Program-made: the position numbers and the translations under genes
In this document: piece after piece, positions 5,778-13,145 of the stretch
Layout of the letters: each line of letters begins with the position of its first letter
How positions within the stretch are numbered: position 1 is the first letter of the stretch
Virus record (IMG/VR): IMGVR_UViG_3300037042_000775
Location: 1-28,017 of that record
Reading direction: 5' to 3' (one strand)
From: a virus
DNA length: 28,017 nt
The notes under the pieces: model-generated
Seen by the model: only the letters and a program-made list of their open reading frames with translations
Told to the model about the DNA's origin: nothing
Databases searched by the model: none

Positions 5778-6598
5778 TATTCTTTTGGTAGCCGTAGCTT
5801 CTCCAGCGCAGCCATGTGCTTGACTTTCCATTCCTGCATGGCTGTGCGCCTGACCTGTGCGTACTTACGCACGTTGGCCCGGTTCTTGTCCCGTATCGCC
5901 TCCTCTCGCGCCAGTATCAGCGTGTCCCGCAGCGCAAGGTTCTCAGGCGTGGGGTTGAGCATGGCGGCTTTGTCTGCCGCCCTCAACTTGTCCCTGATCT
6001 GCTCAATGACCGTTCCCGGTGGCTTAAGTGTGTCACTGGGACACACTTTTCTTTTCTTGGTGGTCACGGCAAATACGGTATCGGGAAATAGCGCCAGTGG
6101 TCGTACCTCACCCAACCCATCGAACGCTATATGGAAGCGGCGTTTGATTTCTTCAGGCAACCAATCTGCCCAATGCCGCCCTCCGTTGGGTATATTCTTC
6201 TCCTTGGCTAGTTGCATCGGTGTCTTGCCTGCCGTGTCCCGGTGATAGCGCAGCTTGTCCAGAAGTTTTTCCAGCAGGGCTACGTATGCGCGGTATGCGT
6301 CCAGCCGTTCCTGCGCCTCGCCCGTCTCTGCCTCGTAAGGCGTACCCCGTGCGTTATCCATCACCTGCTTGGCACGCCTAACCCGTGCCAGCGGTGTGTT
6401 CAAGGCAATCTCCAACTGCCTGATCATCGCCGTCCATAGCGTAGCGTGTGAGTCCTTTGTTATGCGCTCTACGCGCAGCGCCTCACGCTCGGCAAGGATG
6501 CGTTCCTTCTCGGATATGCGTAGGTCAGGGCTGTTGGGGTACAGCTTGAGGAGTGCATTGTGCACCGCATTCGGAGACAGCTTCGTCCAATTTATCAT
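5777..6598 (-). CDS. Unassigned 273-residue helical, basic protein
   Basis: The frame is open to 6679, but those first codons are encoded by a palindrome. ATG 6598 has GAGGA about seven bases upstream and is the better start. The product is largely helical: ISEKERILAEREALRVERI near the start, a long charged stretch in the middle (QERLDAYRAYVALLEKLLDK), and a basic C-terminus rich in Arg/Lys. KEKNIPNGGRHWADWLPEEI in the centre could be a small domain. Coiled coil and nucleic-acid binding are plausible; no family is recognised. It is preceded by a candidate promoter and palindrome 6663 and contains the degenerate site 6026-6048. Confidence 0.7.
   Translation of the reverse strand: MINWTKLSPNAVHNALLKLYPNSPDLRISEKERILAEREALRVERITKDSHATLWTAMIRQLEIALNTPLARVRRAKQVMDNARGTPYEAETGEAQERLDAYRAYVALLEKLLDKLRYHRDTAGKTPMQLAKEKNIPNGGRHWADWLPEEIKRRFHIAFDGLGEVRPLALFPDTVFAVTTKKRKVCPSDTLKPPGTVIEQIRDKLRAADKAAMLNPTPENLALRDTLILAREEAIRDKNRANVRKYAQVRRTAMQEWKVKHMAALEKLRLPKE
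6026..6048. promoter_or_regulatory. Degenerate palindrome inside a coding region
   Basis: Arms AAGTGTGTC (6026-6034) and GACACACTT (6040-6048) are perfect inverted repeats around a 5-base centre ACTGG, which departs from the usual ACNGT. It lies inside the 273-residue gene, where it encodes KVCPSDTL. It may be a weak binding site or a leftover of a former gene boundary. Confidence 0.5.
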
Positions 6599-6662
6599 TT
6601 TAGTTCCTCGTGGTGCATAGCGTAGTTGTTTCATGTGTATACCGTAGGTGTGTTTTTTAAGC

Positions 6663-6677
6663 GTGTCACCGTGACAC
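6663..6677. promoter_or_regulatory. GTGTCACNGTGACAC palindrome, site 4
   Basis: A perfect 15-bp palindrome, GTGTCACCGTGACAC, centred on 6670, upstream of the gene at 5777-6598. It lies about 15 bases downstream of a candidate TATAAT on the minus strand, where a bound protein would block early transcription. Confidence 0.7.
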
Positions 6678-6690
6678 ACTTTCCACCAAG

Positions 6691-6724
6691 ATTATACACT
6701 TAACGACACCTACGCTATACACTT
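6691..6724 (-). promoter_or_regulatory. Candidate leftward promoter with repeated AAGTGTATA
   Basis: On the minus strand a perfect TATAAT occupies 6696-6691. No good -35 hexamer lies 16-18 bases upstream. AAGTGTATA occurs twice, 23 bases apart (6701-6693 and 6724-6716), about two helical turns, and may be an activator or phage polymerase signal. Palindrome 6663-6677 lies just downstream. The promoter call rests mainly on the -10 and the position. Confidence 0.4.
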
Positions 6725-7103
6725 TGTTCACCTTACACCCTAATCTGGTACTTAAATACCACTACTAAAGATTGCTGCCTAACATTTTCGCCACCTGTTG
6801 GGCCGCATGCACGCTAGGTTTGCGGGGTACTGTACCAAAGTATCCACTGTTTTCGGAGGTATTAAAGCACCCCCCCATATAGAGGTGTGTATAGTGTGTA
6901 CCATACTTACAGGCCCATGTGTATAGCTATATATGCCTTTATTATTATACTTTTCTTTTATATGTATATATATAGGGCTGTTTTGGTACAGTTTGCGCTG
7001 AACCCGCATGGATACTGGGTTTGCGCTAGTACGCACACTAGTACACGCACCTACGTCTGGGGCCGACTTTTTTTGGGCCAAATCTATGCATTTTATGCAT
7101 AAC
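6700..7103. other. Gene-free AT-rich region, possible origin or control region
   Basis: No convincing gene fills this stretch of about 400 bases. It holds a strongly AT-rich core (about 6885-6975, with runs such as TATATATATA and ATTATTATA), a run of seven C, and an 11-bp inverted repeat ACTGTACCAAA (6829-6839) / TTTGGTACAGT (6982-6992). GTTTGCG occurs three times nearby (about 6818, 6991 and 7019), the last two as GTTTGCGCT. An AT-rich core flanked by repeated words would suit a replication origin or a regulatory hub. A TATAAT also occurs on the minus strand at 6949-6944. Function is inferred only. Confidence 0.4.
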
Positions 7104-7118
7104 GTGTCACAGTGACAC
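7104..7118. promoter_or_regulatory. GTGTCACNGTGACAC palindrome, site 5
   Basis: A perfect 15-bp palindrome, GTGTCACAGTGACAC, centred on 7111. The TGA of the gene at 7107-7310 (7109-7107) is part of the palindrome, so the element itself ends that reading frame. Confidence 0.7.
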
Positions 7119-7310
7119 ACTTTTGTCGTCGTAGTGCAGCCTCGCGTAGCGTGCCATTGCCTTGAGTGCCACCTTGCGTGGCATCGTGTACTGCTTCGCT
7201 ATCCCACGGGCGACAGCCGCCAGCACAATGGGTGGGCAGTACGTGAGCAGGTGATGGTGCTCATGGATGATGCGGGTAGCATCGCGTTTGTTTTGGCGTT
7301 GTTGCTTCAT
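7107..7310 (-). CDS. Unassigned 67-residue basic His-rich protein
   Basis: ATG 7310 is preferred over GTG 7352 because GAGG lies eight bases upstream and it avoids overlap with the upstream gene. The product is basic (MKQQRQNKRDATRIIHEHHH) with a helical middle (PPIVLAAVARGIAKQY) and a C-terminus, SVSL, encoded by palindrome site 5. The middle segment is only moderately hydrophobic and is probably not transmembrane. A DNA-binding helix is possible. No family is recognised. Confidence 0.6.
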   Translation of the reverse strand: MKQQRQNKRDATRIIHEHHHLLTYCPPIVLAAVARGIAKQYTMPRKVALKAMARYARLHYDDKSVSL

Positions 7311-7320
7311 TGGGTGAGCC

Positions 7321-7473
7321 TCAGTTAGACGTTGCCAAGAGGAACAATTCACGCAGTGTCATGTCCGACTCCCAAGCCAAGGAACCCCATGCGGACAGCA
7401 TGAAGCCGCTGGCGGGTTGATAGCTGCGCAGGAAGCCCCGGCGAAGGCAGATAAACAAAAGTAATGAACGCAT
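7321..7473 (-). CDS. Unassigned 50-residue protein
   Basis: The frame is open from 7536, but ATG 7473 with AGGAG seven bases upstream is the credible start. The product begins MRSLLLFICLRRGFLRSYQP, a short hydrophobic stretch with a positive tail. It might anchor weakly to the membrane or simply be a small helix. The rest (SAWGSLAWESDMTLRELFLL) is amphipathic. Nothing further can be said. Confidence 0.5.
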   Translation of the reverse strand: MRSLLLFICLRRGFLRSYQPASGFMLSAWGSLAWESDMTLRELFLLATSN

Positions 7474-7612
7474 AATGATTCTCCTAGGCGCATAGATGAA
7501 ACCTATCGACGCGACTTTGCGATAGGGAATAGCCAAAGGCTATGGGATTGCGGATTCGATAGACAGGAAACGAAACCCCGGCCAAGCCCCGCTATCAGGA
7601 CTCGCCGGGAAA
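7474..7612. other. Structured noncoding segment with two tandem hairpins
   Basis: This 139-base interval upstream of the 50-residue gene has no convincing frame. It holds inverted repeats CCTATCG (7502-7508) / CGATAGG (7520-7526) and ATAGCC (7529-7534) / GGCTAT (7538-7543), placed back to back. A tRNA reading was tried and fails. It may be a structured leader or a small RNA. Confidence 0.4.
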
Positions 7613-7631
7613 CTGTGTCACCGTGACACAG
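7613..7631. promoter_or_regulatory. GTGTCACNGTGACAC palindrome, site 6
   Basis: A perfect 19-bp palindrome, CTGTGTCACCGTGACACAG, centred on 7622, two bases beyond the stop of the gene at 7634-8011. Its outermost pair is C/G where sites 1 and 2 have G/C, so the conserved core is TGTGTCAC with its inverse. Confidence 0.75.
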
Positions 7632-7633
7632 AA

Positions 7634-8011
7634 TCAGAATGCTGCCTTCGCAGCTTTCTTGTCACCGCCAAAGGCCAGCAACAGGGCAGCGATAGCAGCC
7701 TTCTGTGCCTTGGTCAACACTACCTCGACGTGCTTGCTCACGGTCGCCTCGCGCCGGGTTGTACCCACCAGATTGTGGTTGATGTCTCGCAGCACATTCC
7801 GAGCACTCGCAGCGCCTTCGCCTACGAACACCAAGCGGCCCGAACCCTGCTCCTTCAACTCAGCGTCAGCAACCCGTGTGACGATCCAAGCCATGATGTC
7901 TGGGCGTGCACTCTCGACGGTAGGATACCCTGCGTCGATCACGGCTTGCACCAGTGAGACGCGTGCAGATACGAAGGCATTGAGGGCGATAAACAACTTT
8001 GCTTTGTTCAT
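7634..8011 (-). CDS. Unassigned 125-residue protein, first leftward gene
   Basis: ATG 8011 is chosen over ATG 8023 because GGAG lies six bases before it. The product is helical and basic at the C-terminus (TKAQKAAIAALLLAFGGDKKAAKAAF). The middle contains GRLVFVGEGAASARNVLRDINHN. It is bracketed by palindromes on both sides (7613-7631 after its stop, 8027-8043 before its start), so it is a single-gene unit. Its position, as the first leftward gene facing the virion operon, is where phage regulators are often found, but no helix-turn-helix is clear. Function unknown. Confidence 0.65.
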   Translation of the reverse strand: MNKAKLFIALNAFVSARVSLVQAVIDAGYPTVESARPDIMAWIVTRVADAELKEQGSGRLVFVGEGAASARNVLRDINHNLVGTTRREATVSKHVEVVLTKAQKAAIAALLLAFGGDKKAAKAAF

Positions 8012-8026
8012 GATGAACTCCATTTG

Positions 8027-8043
8027 TGTGTCACAGTGACACA
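8027..8043. promoter_or_regulatory. GTGTCACNGTGACAC palindrome, site 7
   Basis: A perfect 17-bp palindrome, TGTGTCACAGTGACACA, centred on 8035, lying 15 bases upstream of ATG 8011 on the minus strand. A protein bound here would lie over the leader or promoter of that gene. Confidence 0.75.
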
Positions 8044-8204
8044 GTATCTTATGAAGGGACAGCCCCCTCACTTCGATAACTCTATTTGAACAAATGGGGG
8101 TATATCGGACACCCCACCGTGGGGGTATGCACCACTTATGACGAGGCAATGGCATGCCGCCATAAACACTGTTTCGTAGCCGCACAGAGCATTTTGTAAA
8201 ACAT
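8044..8204. other. Divergent intergenic region, left part
   Basis: No gene is supported between the leftward gene ending its leader here and the rightward promoter at 8205. A GGGGGTAT direct repeat occurs twice, at about 8096 and 8123. Between the copies lies a hairpin-capable CCCCAC / GTGGGG dyad. No clear leftward -35/-10 pair was found for the gene at 7634-8011. Confidence 0.4.
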
Positions 8205-8233
8205 TAGACAAATTCAGCCAACCCCGCTATAAA
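8205..8233 (+). promoter_or_regulatory. Promoter of the virion operon
   Basis: TAGACA (8205-8210) and TATAAA (8228-8233) are separated by exactly 17 bases; each matches the sigma70 consensus at five of six positions. The -10 sits inside an inverted repeat, GCTATA / TATAGC around five A (8226-8242), which could be an operator. Transcription would start near 8240, leaving a leader of about 138 bases before the small terminase gene. Confidence 0.65.
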
Positions 8234-8282
8234 AAATATAGCAAATACCGTTATGGGAATCCCCATATCCCAAACCCACCCC

Positions 8283-8363
8283 CCTTTCTGTAGAAAGGAT
8301 CGGCCTAAAAAATTTCTAAAAAAAACCCCCGGATAGGCCGGGGGTGAAGCCACGCGGGGTGGC
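8283..8363 (+). promoter_or_regulatory. Structured leader of the virion operon
   Basis: Three hairpins follow each other: CCTTTC / GAAAGG with a TGTA loop (8283-8298), CCCCCGG / CCGGGGG (8326-8344) and GCCAC / GTGGC (8349-8363), the last just before the ribosome-binding site. CGGCCTA (8301-8307) is a perfect 7-base complement of TAGGCCG (8334-8340), so an alternative fold excludes the second hairpin. This is the layout of a folding switch, but no ligand or leader peptide is visible. Confidence 0.45.
8318..8344 (-). terminator. Leftward rho-independent terminator
   Basis: On the minus strand, a 7-bp GC stem (CCCCCGG / CCGGGGG, loop CCTAT) is followed at once by eight T. This is a strong intrinsic terminator for transcripts moving left. 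It would stop antisense transcription of the virion genes from entering the early region. Confidence 0.7.
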
Positions 8364-8377
8364 AGTAGGAGAAGCAA

Positions 8378-9070
8378 ATGAACAAAAGCGTTGTGAATTT
8401 GGCTGAAAGCCAAAGTTCAACAACGTGCGTTGCACAGTTACCGCTGTGGAGTGTATACTTAAACGAACGAGGCTTCAAGGGCTTACGCATGCTAGACCAT
8501 TTAATAGATTTTGATCCCGAGGTGTTACCCAACACCCCCAACGCCATACTGAGTGCTGATAAAGCAAGCACAGTAGACACGCTTGATGCAAAAGTACAGA
8601 CATCAAACTGGCTGTCACGCCTTGGTGCGGTAGACACAACCGCTATCGTCAAACCCCTAGAGACAAAGGCCGCGCAAGAAGCGTTCGCCAACATCGTCTC
8701 TGCAGCCCCCGAAGAAATAACCCACTTAGCGCTGGCCAACGTCAAAACGCCTGCGGCCGTACAGCATTTAGTAAGCATGTTGACGGCTTACGACTGGGAA
8801 TTTGTCAATCAGGCAAAGGAACTCAGGGGCTATGTGGTATCTAAACTCGTAGAAGAAACCCAAAGCACCAACGCCAATATCAGACTGAAGGCACTAGGGT
8901 TGCTGGGTAAGGTTACAGAGGTTGGCTTGTTCACCGACAAGATTGAAGTCAAGAAGCAAGAGTTGACGGATAGCGAACTCGACAAGCGCATCAAGGAGAA
9001 GTTGAATCGGTTCATGCAAGTGGTTGATGTGACTGACATTTCCAACACCAGTGCCACACATGAATCTTGA
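8378..9070 (+). CDS. terS: Terminase small subunit
   Basis: A 230-residue protein starting at ATG 8378, six bases after TAGGAG. Small terminase subunits recognise packaging sites on the phage DNA and load the large subunit. The call rests on position directly before the large terminase and on the C-terminal half: NIRLKALGLLGKVTEVGLFTDKIEVKKQELTDSELDKRIKEKL, split here over about residues 166-210, reads like other phage small terminases of this group. The N-terminal half is less conserved and no clear helix-turn-helix is seen. The stop overlaps the large-subunit start. Confidence 0.8.
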   Translation: MNKSVVNLAESQSSTTCVAQLPLWSVYLNERGFKGLRMLDHLIDFDPEVLPNTPNAILSADKASTVDTLDAKVQTSNWLSRLGAVDTTAIVKPLETKAAQEAFANIVSAAPEEITHLALANVKTPAAVQHLVSMLTAYDWEFVNQAKELRGYVVSKLVEETQSTNANIRLKALGLLGKVTEVGLFTDKIEVKKQELTDSELDKRIKEKLNRFMQVVDVTDISNTSATHES

Positions 9071-10601
9071 AAAGTTCTCCACACTAAGTAGAAAAGAGCT
9101 TGAGGCGCTGATGCAGGCGCTACCCACCATGTCGGTAAAAGACAAGATGGAGTTGTTTGAGGATTTGGAAGTGCGCGAACGCCGCGCTAGTCTTTCAGCC
9201 GCCAAGACCAGCTTGCTTGGGTTTGCCAACGCCGTCTACCCCGGCTTCAAGATTGGACCGCAGCACCGGAAGCTGGCAAAGATATTCCAAGACGTGCTTG
9301 ATGGCAACAAGAAGCGGGTCATCATCAACATCGCCCCTCGTATGGGCAAGTCCGAGTTCAGCAGCTACCTGTTCCCTGCTTATTTTTTAGGCAGGTTCCC
9401 AGAAAAGAAGATCATCATGGCCACGCACACGGCGGGTCTGTCGGAAGATTTTGGGCGGCGGGTTCGTAACTTGATTGATTCAGAGGAGTACCATGACATC
9501 TATCCTGACACACGTGTGGCAGCAGACCAGAAAGCTGCAGGCAAGTGGTCCACTGCTGCAGGCGGTCAATACTACGCTGCGGGTGTCGGAGGAGCACTGG
9601 CAGGTCGCGGTGCCGACTTGTTTGTGGTTGACGACCCACATTCAGAGCAGGATGTAAAGATCAACAGCCGACTTGCGTTCGACACGGCATGGTCGTGGTT
9701 CCAGACCGGGCCACTGCAGCGGCTGATGCCGGGTGGGGCGATTATCATCGTTATGACTCGCTGGTCACTTCTTGACCTTACTGGTCGCTTACTAACCTAC
9801 CAGACCAAGAACCCCGACTCCTTGCCGTGGGAGATTGTCGAGTTGCCAGCCATTCTGAACGAGGACACGGAGGACGAGAAGTCCCTGTGGCCCGAGCAGT
9901 GGCCCCTTGAGACGCTCAAGGCCACCAAGGCCAGTATTGAGCCACGGTATTGGAACGCGCAGTACATGCAGCAGCCGACGAGCGAGAACTCAGCGCTGGT
10001 GTCGCGCAAGCACTGGCGGGTATGGGCCAGTGACATACCACCGAAATGCGACTATATTCTGCAGAGTTGGGACACCGCCCACGAGGTTAAGACCACATCC
10101 GACTACAGTGCATGCACGACATGGGGTGTCTTCTACAATGAGGAGGAAGGCGACTCACCGCAGTTAATCCTGCTCGACGCATTCAAAGACCGCATGACCT
10201 TCCCTGAGTTGAAGCAAGTGGCCCTGAAGCACTGGAAGGATTGGGAGCCTGATGCGTTTATTGTGGAGAAGAAAGCGGCGGGTGCGCCCCTGATCCAAGA
10301 GCTACGCAACATGGGGATTCCCGTACAGGAGTTCAGCCCAAGCAGGGGCAATGACAAAATGGTGCGGCTGAATGCCGTAGCAGACCTGTTCACATCAGGT
10401 AAGGTCTGGGCACCGGACACGCGCTGGGCGCGTGAAGTGATTGAAGAAATAGCAGCTTTCCCTGTGGGAGAGAACGACGACTACGTAGATACAACGACAC
10501 AAGCACTGCTACGCTATCGCCAAGGTGGGTTTATTTCGTTAGACTCGGATGAGCAGGACGACCCCTATCGGATGGCACGCAGACCCACAGCATACTATTA
10601 A
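9060..10601 (+). CDS. terL: Terminase large subunit
   Basis: This 513-residue ATPase-nuclease drives DNA into the prohead and cuts it. Walker A is APRMGKSE (residues 92-99), Walker B is LFVVDD (187-192), and VMTRW (231-235) matches the coupling motif. The RNase H-like nuclease domain has D338 in SWDTAH, E403 in FIVEKK, and the late acidic pair in DDYVDTTTQALL (473-484). All expected catalytic residues are present. ATG 9060 is chosen; GTG 9051 is possible. No strong ribosome-binding site is seen, so it is probably translated by coupling to the overlapping small-subunit gene. Confidence 0.96.
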   Translation: MNLEKFSTLSRKELEALMQALPTMSVKDKMELFEDLEVRERRASLSAAKTSLLGFANAVYPGFKIGPQHRKLAKIFQDVLDGNKKRVIINIAPRMGKSEFSSYLFPAYFLGRFPEKKIIMATHTAGLSEDFGRRVRNLIDSEEYHDIYPDTRVAADQKAAGKWSTAAGGQYYAAGVGGALAGRGADLFVVDDPHSEQDVKINSRLAFDTAWSWFQTGPLQRLMPGGAIIIVMTRWSLLDLTGRLLTYQTKNPDSLPWEIVELPAILNEDTEDEKSLWPEQWPLETLKATKASIEPRYWNAQYMQQPTSENSALVSRKHWRVWASDIPPKCDYILQSWDTAHEVKTTSDYSACTTWGVFYNEEEGDSPQLILLDAFKDRMTFPELKQVALKHWKDWEPDAFIVEKKAAGAPLIQELRNMGIPVQEFSPSRGNDKMVRLNAVADLFTSGKVWAPDTRWAREVIEEIAAFPVGENDDYVDTTTQALLRYRQGGFISLDSDEQDDPYRMARRPTAYY

Positions 10602-10610
10602 GGACATCAA

Positions 10611-13145
10611 ATGGCTACCAATGTTGACAAGAGCTTGTACCAAGCACCAAAAGGCATGGAAGAGCTTGCCCAAGACGAAGAACCTATTGAGATTGAGATT
10701 GTTGACCCTGAAGAGGTGCACATCAAGGCAGGCCCATTGGAGATTGACATTGAGCCTGCTGAAGACGAGGATTTTGGCAAAAACTTGGCCGAAGACATCT
10801 CAGACAGTGCCCTTAGTAAACTTGCCAGCGAGTTATCCAGCGACATTGATAACGACCGCAACAGCCGCAAGGACTGGGAAAAGACGTACACCGAGGGCTT
10901 AAAGCTGCTTGGTTTGAACTACGAAGAGCGCACAGAGCCTTGGAATGGTGCGTCTGGCGTGTTCCACCCGATGATTACAGAGGCAGTGGTGCGCTTCCAG
11001 AGCGAAACGATCACCGAAATGTTCCCGGCCGCAGGCCCGGTGCGGACCAAGATTGTGGGCAAAGAGACCCCTGAGAAGCTGCAAGCAGCGGTGCGTGTTG
11101 AAGCGGACATGAACTACGAGTTGACAGAAGTCATGCGCGAGTTCCGACCAGAGCAAGAACGCATGTTGTGGAGCCTCCCCGCCACAGGCTCGGCTTTCAA
11201 GAAAGTCTACTTTGACCCTAGCCTTGGGCGGCAGGTGTCCATGTTCATCCCCGCAGAAGACATCATCCTCCCCTACGGGACTACGGATATGGATAGCTGC
11301 TACCGCATCACCCATGAGATGCGCAAGACGGAGAACGAGATTATCAAGCTGCAGAAGGCAGGGTTTTACTTGGACGTGGATTTGGATAACCCAACCAAGC
11401 AGACTACAGAAATTCAGAAAGCTAAGGACAAAGAGACAGGCTTTAGTGACATCAACGACGACAGGTACACAATGTACGAAGTGCACGTTGACCTAGACAT
11501 CGACGGCTATAACGACGAAGAAGACGGTGAAGAGACAGGCATTGCGCTGCCATATGTTGTAACCATGCTTAAGGGAAGCAACCAAGTTCTGGCAATTCGT
11601 CGGAACTGGTTGGAAGAAGATGAACTCAAACAAAAGCGCCAACACTTTGTCCACTACCAATACATCCCCGGCTTTGGAGCGTACGGCTTCGGACTCTTCC
11701 ACCTCATCGGTGGGTTTGCGAAATCGGCTACCAGTATTATGCGACAGCTTGTGGACGCAGGCACACTTTCCAACCTCCCCGGTGGTCTCAAATCCCGTGG
11801 ACTTAGGATTAAGGGCGACGACACACCCATTGCCCCGGGCGAGTTCCGAGACGTAGACATTGGTTCAGGGGCGCTGCGGGACAACATCCTACCGCTGCCG
11901 TACAAAGAGCCATCACAGGTGCTGTACACGCTGCTGGGTAACATCGTTGAAGAAGGTCGTCGCTTTGCGTCCGCAGGTGATATGAAGGTCAGCGACATGT
12001 CGGCGCAGGCTCCGGTCGGCACCACACTGGCCTTGCTGGAACGCCAGTTGAAAGTTATGTCGGCCGTACAAGCCCGGTTGCACTACAGCTTCAAGCAGGA
12101 GTTGCGCCTACTGGCCATTATCATCCGTGACTACACGGATGATGACTATGACTACGAACCAGACTCGGGCGACTCAAGCGCCAAGAAAACAGACTACGAC
12201 CACGTTGATGTGATCCCGGTCAGCGACCCCAATGCGGCCACCATGAGCCAGCGCGTGGTCCAGTATCAGGCGGTCATGCAGATGGCGCAGTCAGCACCGG
12301 ACATTTACAACATGCCCCAGTTGCACCGCAACATGCTTGAGATTCTAGGCATTAAGAATGCGGACAAGCTTGTACCGTTGCCAGATGACCAGAAGCCGTG
12401 CGACCCGGTGACGGAGAACATGAATATGCTTAAGGGGGAGCCTGTCAAAGCGTTCCTTTACCAAGACCACAAAGCACACGCACAAGTACACATGTCGATG
12501 TTGCAAGACCCTATGGTCATGCAAGCGATCGGGCAGAACCCCAAGTTCCCCATGATCCAAGCTGCGCTCATGGCGCACGTGGCTGAGCACACAGGGTTCC
12601 AGTACCGCAAGCAGATCGAAGAGCAGTTGGGTATGCCGCTTCCTCCCGAAGATGAGAAGCTACCACAGCCGATTGAGCAAGCGCTGTCTGGAATGATGGC
12701 GCAAGCTGCGCAGCAGGCGTTGCAGAAGAACCAACAAGAAGCGGCTCAGCAGCAGGCACAACAGCAGGCGCAAGACCCCATGCTAAAACTGCAGCAGCAA
12801 GAGTTGCAATTGAAACAAAGTGAGTTGCAATTGAAACAAGGCCACTTACAGCTTGAACAACAGATTGCCCAAGCCAACCAGCAGTACAAAGACAAACAAC
12901 TGGCAATGGAAGCGGCTGCAAAATCAGATACGAACAAGATAAAGATGGCAGAGCTTCAGGCAGATATGCAATTGAAAGGCACGCAGATCGGTGCCAAGAT
13001 CAATGAAAGCAAGCAAAAGCAGACCTTTGAACAAGAACACGCAGGTATAAAAATTGGTGCACAGATGGCTAAAGACAAGCGGCAGCAGTCGCTTGAGGCA
13101 ATAAGTGCACTAGAGAAGCCTGAAAATAAAGGAACCACTAAGTGA
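10611..13145 (+). CDS. Portal protein
   Basis: An 844-residue portal forms the ring at the prohead vertex through which DNA enters and to which the tail adaptors bind. Position after the terminase and the segments DWEKTYTEGLKLLG, GASGVFHPMITEAVVRFQ, and GSAFKKVYFDP (residues 88-205) match large portals of podovirus-like phages. The N-terminus is acidic and repetitive (EIEIVDPEE, EIDIEPAEDED). From residue about 700 the tail is Gln/Ala-rich coiled coil, with a near-tandem repeat ELQLKQS / ELQLKQG. Long Q-rich C-terminal barrels are known from large portals. AAGGA precedes the start. Confidence 0.9.
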   Translation: MATNVDKSLYQAPKGMEELAQDEEPIEIEIVDPEEVHIKAGPLEIDIEPAEDEDFGKNLAEDISDSALSKLASELSSDIDNDRNSRKDWEKTYTEGLKLLGLNYEERTEPWNGASGVFHPMITEAVVRFQSETITEMFPAAGPVRTKIVGKETPEKLQAAVRVEADMNYELTEVMREFRPEQERMLWSLPATGSAFKKVYFDPSLGRQVSMFIPAEDIILPYGTTDMDSCYRITHEMRKTENEIIKLQKAGFYLDVDLDNPTKQTTEIQKAKDKETGFSDINDDRYTMYEVHVDLDIDGYNDEEDGEETGIALPYVVTMLKGSNQVLAIRRNWLEEDELKQKRQHFVHYQYIPGFGAYGFGLFHLIGGFAKSATSIMRQLVDAGTLSNLPGGLKSRGLRIKGDDTPIAPGEFRDVDIGSGALRDNILPLPYKEPSQVLYTLLGNIVEEGRRFASAGDMKVSDMSAQAPVGTTLALLERQLKVMSAVQARLHYSFKQELRLLAIIIRDYTDDDYDYEPDSGDSSAKKTDYDHVDVIPVSDPNAATMSQRVVQYQAVMQMAQSAPDIYNMPQLHRNMLEILGIKNADKLVPLPDDQKPCDPVTENMNMLKGEPVKAFLYQDHKAHAQVHMSMLQDPMVMQAIGQNPKFPMIQAALMAHVAEHTGFQYRKQIEEQLGMPLPPEDEKLPQPIEQALSGMMAQAAQQALQKNQQEAAQQQAQQQAQDPMLKLQQQELQLKQSELQLKQGHLQLEQQIAQANQQYKDKQLAMEAAAKSDTNKIKMAELQADMQLKGTQIGAKINESKQKQTFEQEHAGIKIGAQMAKDKRQQSLEAISALEKPENKGTTK

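Noticed and set aside
6779-7120. A 113-codon leftward frame through the AT-rich region
   Set aside because: Its first codons are the palindrome at 7104-7118, it has no ribosome-binding site, and the translation is irregular and AT-driven. I treat the region as noncoding.
7500-7570. A tRNA gene suggested by adjoining hairpins and a GATTCGAT word
   Set aside because: No acceptor stem, D-stem or consistent T-stem can be placed around it, and no CCA end fits.
12568-12937. Overlapping minus-strand frames opposite the Q-rich end of the portal
   Set aside because: Glutamine codons read backwards give Leu/Cys/Ala-rich frames without stops. No start signals support them.
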